A program made the translations under genes and the position numbers. A stretch of DNA of 64,000 nucleotides from Cytophagales bacterium (GTDB lineage: Bacteria > Bacteroidota > Bacteroidia > Cytophagales > Spirosomataceae), in assembly GCA_024742395.1 (NCBI GenBank), contig JANSYO010000008.1, forward strand, positions 1 to 64,000. The letters run 5' to 3'. The notes beneath the pieces were generated by a model, which did not search any database, was not told where the DNA came from, and saw nothing but the letters and a program-made list of their open reading frames with translations. Positions 63,659 to 64,000 of the stretch are shown here, piece by piece. The stretch's first letter is position 1; every line of letters begins with the position of its first letter.

Positions 63659-64000
63659 TTTCTTATAGCCATATTTAAAGATATGTGATGAGAAAAACCG
63701 AGTGTGGGGTGAGTATTTACTGCGTAATCAACCTGCCATTTTTCATATAAATAGCCCAAACCAAAATGATTGGTTTTGAAAGCCGTATTTATTCCTGTTC
63801 TAAGGAAAAGGCGTTCCTGAATTCTATATTCAAGTCCACCTTTAAAGAATGTCTTTTGATTTGGGCTGTATTCTGTTTCTGCGGTTATTATAACTTGTTC
63901 TGCAGGATAGAAACTACCTCCCAGGGACAATACGGTGGGTAGTTTTTGAGTCCCGAGTAGTTTTGCTCCGGTAATATTGGAGGCATGGAAGCCAAGAATA
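63655..64000 (-). CDS. Beta-barrel protein, 5' end outside the window
   Basis: The frame stays open from 63655 to the window edge, reading at the edge ILGFHASNITGAKLLGT and continuing through LSLGGSFYPAEQVIITAETE. A barrel-like alternation and the terminal ISLNMAIRK are seen. It is probably a PorV/outer-membrane-type protein. The stop overlaps the ATG of the HhH gene, so the two are in one operon. Confidence 0.7.
   Translation of the reverse strand, partial: ILGFHASNITGAKLLGTQKLPTVLSLGGSFYPAEQVIITAETEYSPNQKTFFKGGLEYRIQERLFLRTGINTAFKTNHFGLGYLYEKWQVDYAVNTHPTLGFSHHISLNMAIRK

Overview
The window looks like a chromosomal segment of a low-GC member of the Bacteroidota, most likely a Cytophagales-type marine or soil bacterium. 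Supporting signs are TAnnTTTG-type promoter boxes, many secreted proteins whose signal peptides end in xAQ, a PGIHH-type isoleucyl-tRNA synthetase, DUF3500 and 3-coathanger-like proteins, and 7TM-DISM and NtrY-like kinases. There is no plasmid, phage or IS signature and no CRISPR array.

Layout. 1-822: 3' end of a 23S rRNA, a 5S rRNA, and a terminator present as two diverged 48-bp copies. 835-5993 (-): an inducible-mutagenesis cassette (DnaE2-like polymerase, Y-family polymerase, SRAP/HMCES protein). 6-20 kb: housekeeping and envelope genes (YadA-head-like surface protein, pfkA, YdcF, thioredoxin-like protein, M23 lipoprotein, pssA, MBL hydrolase, NUMOD4/HNH protein, a very large NtrY-like kinase, an IscA-like protein, an RRM protein). 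20-22.5 kb: a TetR/SDR/MBL operon whose tetR is interrupted by an in-frame TAA and flanked by two matching operator palindromes. 22.5-33.5 kb: an alpha/alpha-toroid-like protein, ppnP, an exported RidA, ileS, waaA, a dienelactone hydrolase, DUF3500, DUF2520 and a lipoprotein that keeps both catalytic cysteines of formylglycine-generating enzyme.

The most unusual region is 33.5-40 kb. Four small secreted, mutually similar subunit-like proteins surround a 914-residue outer-membrane barrel protein and a PapD/DUF916-like two-domain chaperone candidate. This resembles a chaperone-usher surface-fibre system of a kind I do not recognise as described in this phylum. A hairpin plus T-tract separates the likely major subunit from the usher-like gene, and two related sigma-54-like sequences precede subunit genes. 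A five-gene operon (cytochrome lipoprotein, unknown, membrane protein, LuxR-type two-component pair) and a second two-component pair follow at 40-46.6 kb.

46.6-50.3 kb holds a ROK kinase lacking the zinc cysteines, a low-complexity lipoprotein and an atypical SDR with a Cys4 motif. 50.4-52.3 kb is a compact candidate signalling module: a haem-oxygenase-like protein, a FeeM/LuxI-like GNAT acyltransferase and a stand-alone LytTR regulator. Inverted repeats built on AATACCC/GGGTATT sit in the same position against the -33 element of both its promoters. 52.3-57.4 kb (-) is a thiol/oxidative-stress operon (DUF427, hydrolase-OsmC fusion, BCCT transporter, EgtB, EgtD) expected to make or import ergothioneine-type compounds. 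The window ends with an M1 metallopeptidase, a secreted 3-coathanger-type protein, a helix-hairpin-helix outer-membrane barrel protein and a truncated beta-barrel gene.

All functional assignments come from reading motifs by eye; no database search was run.
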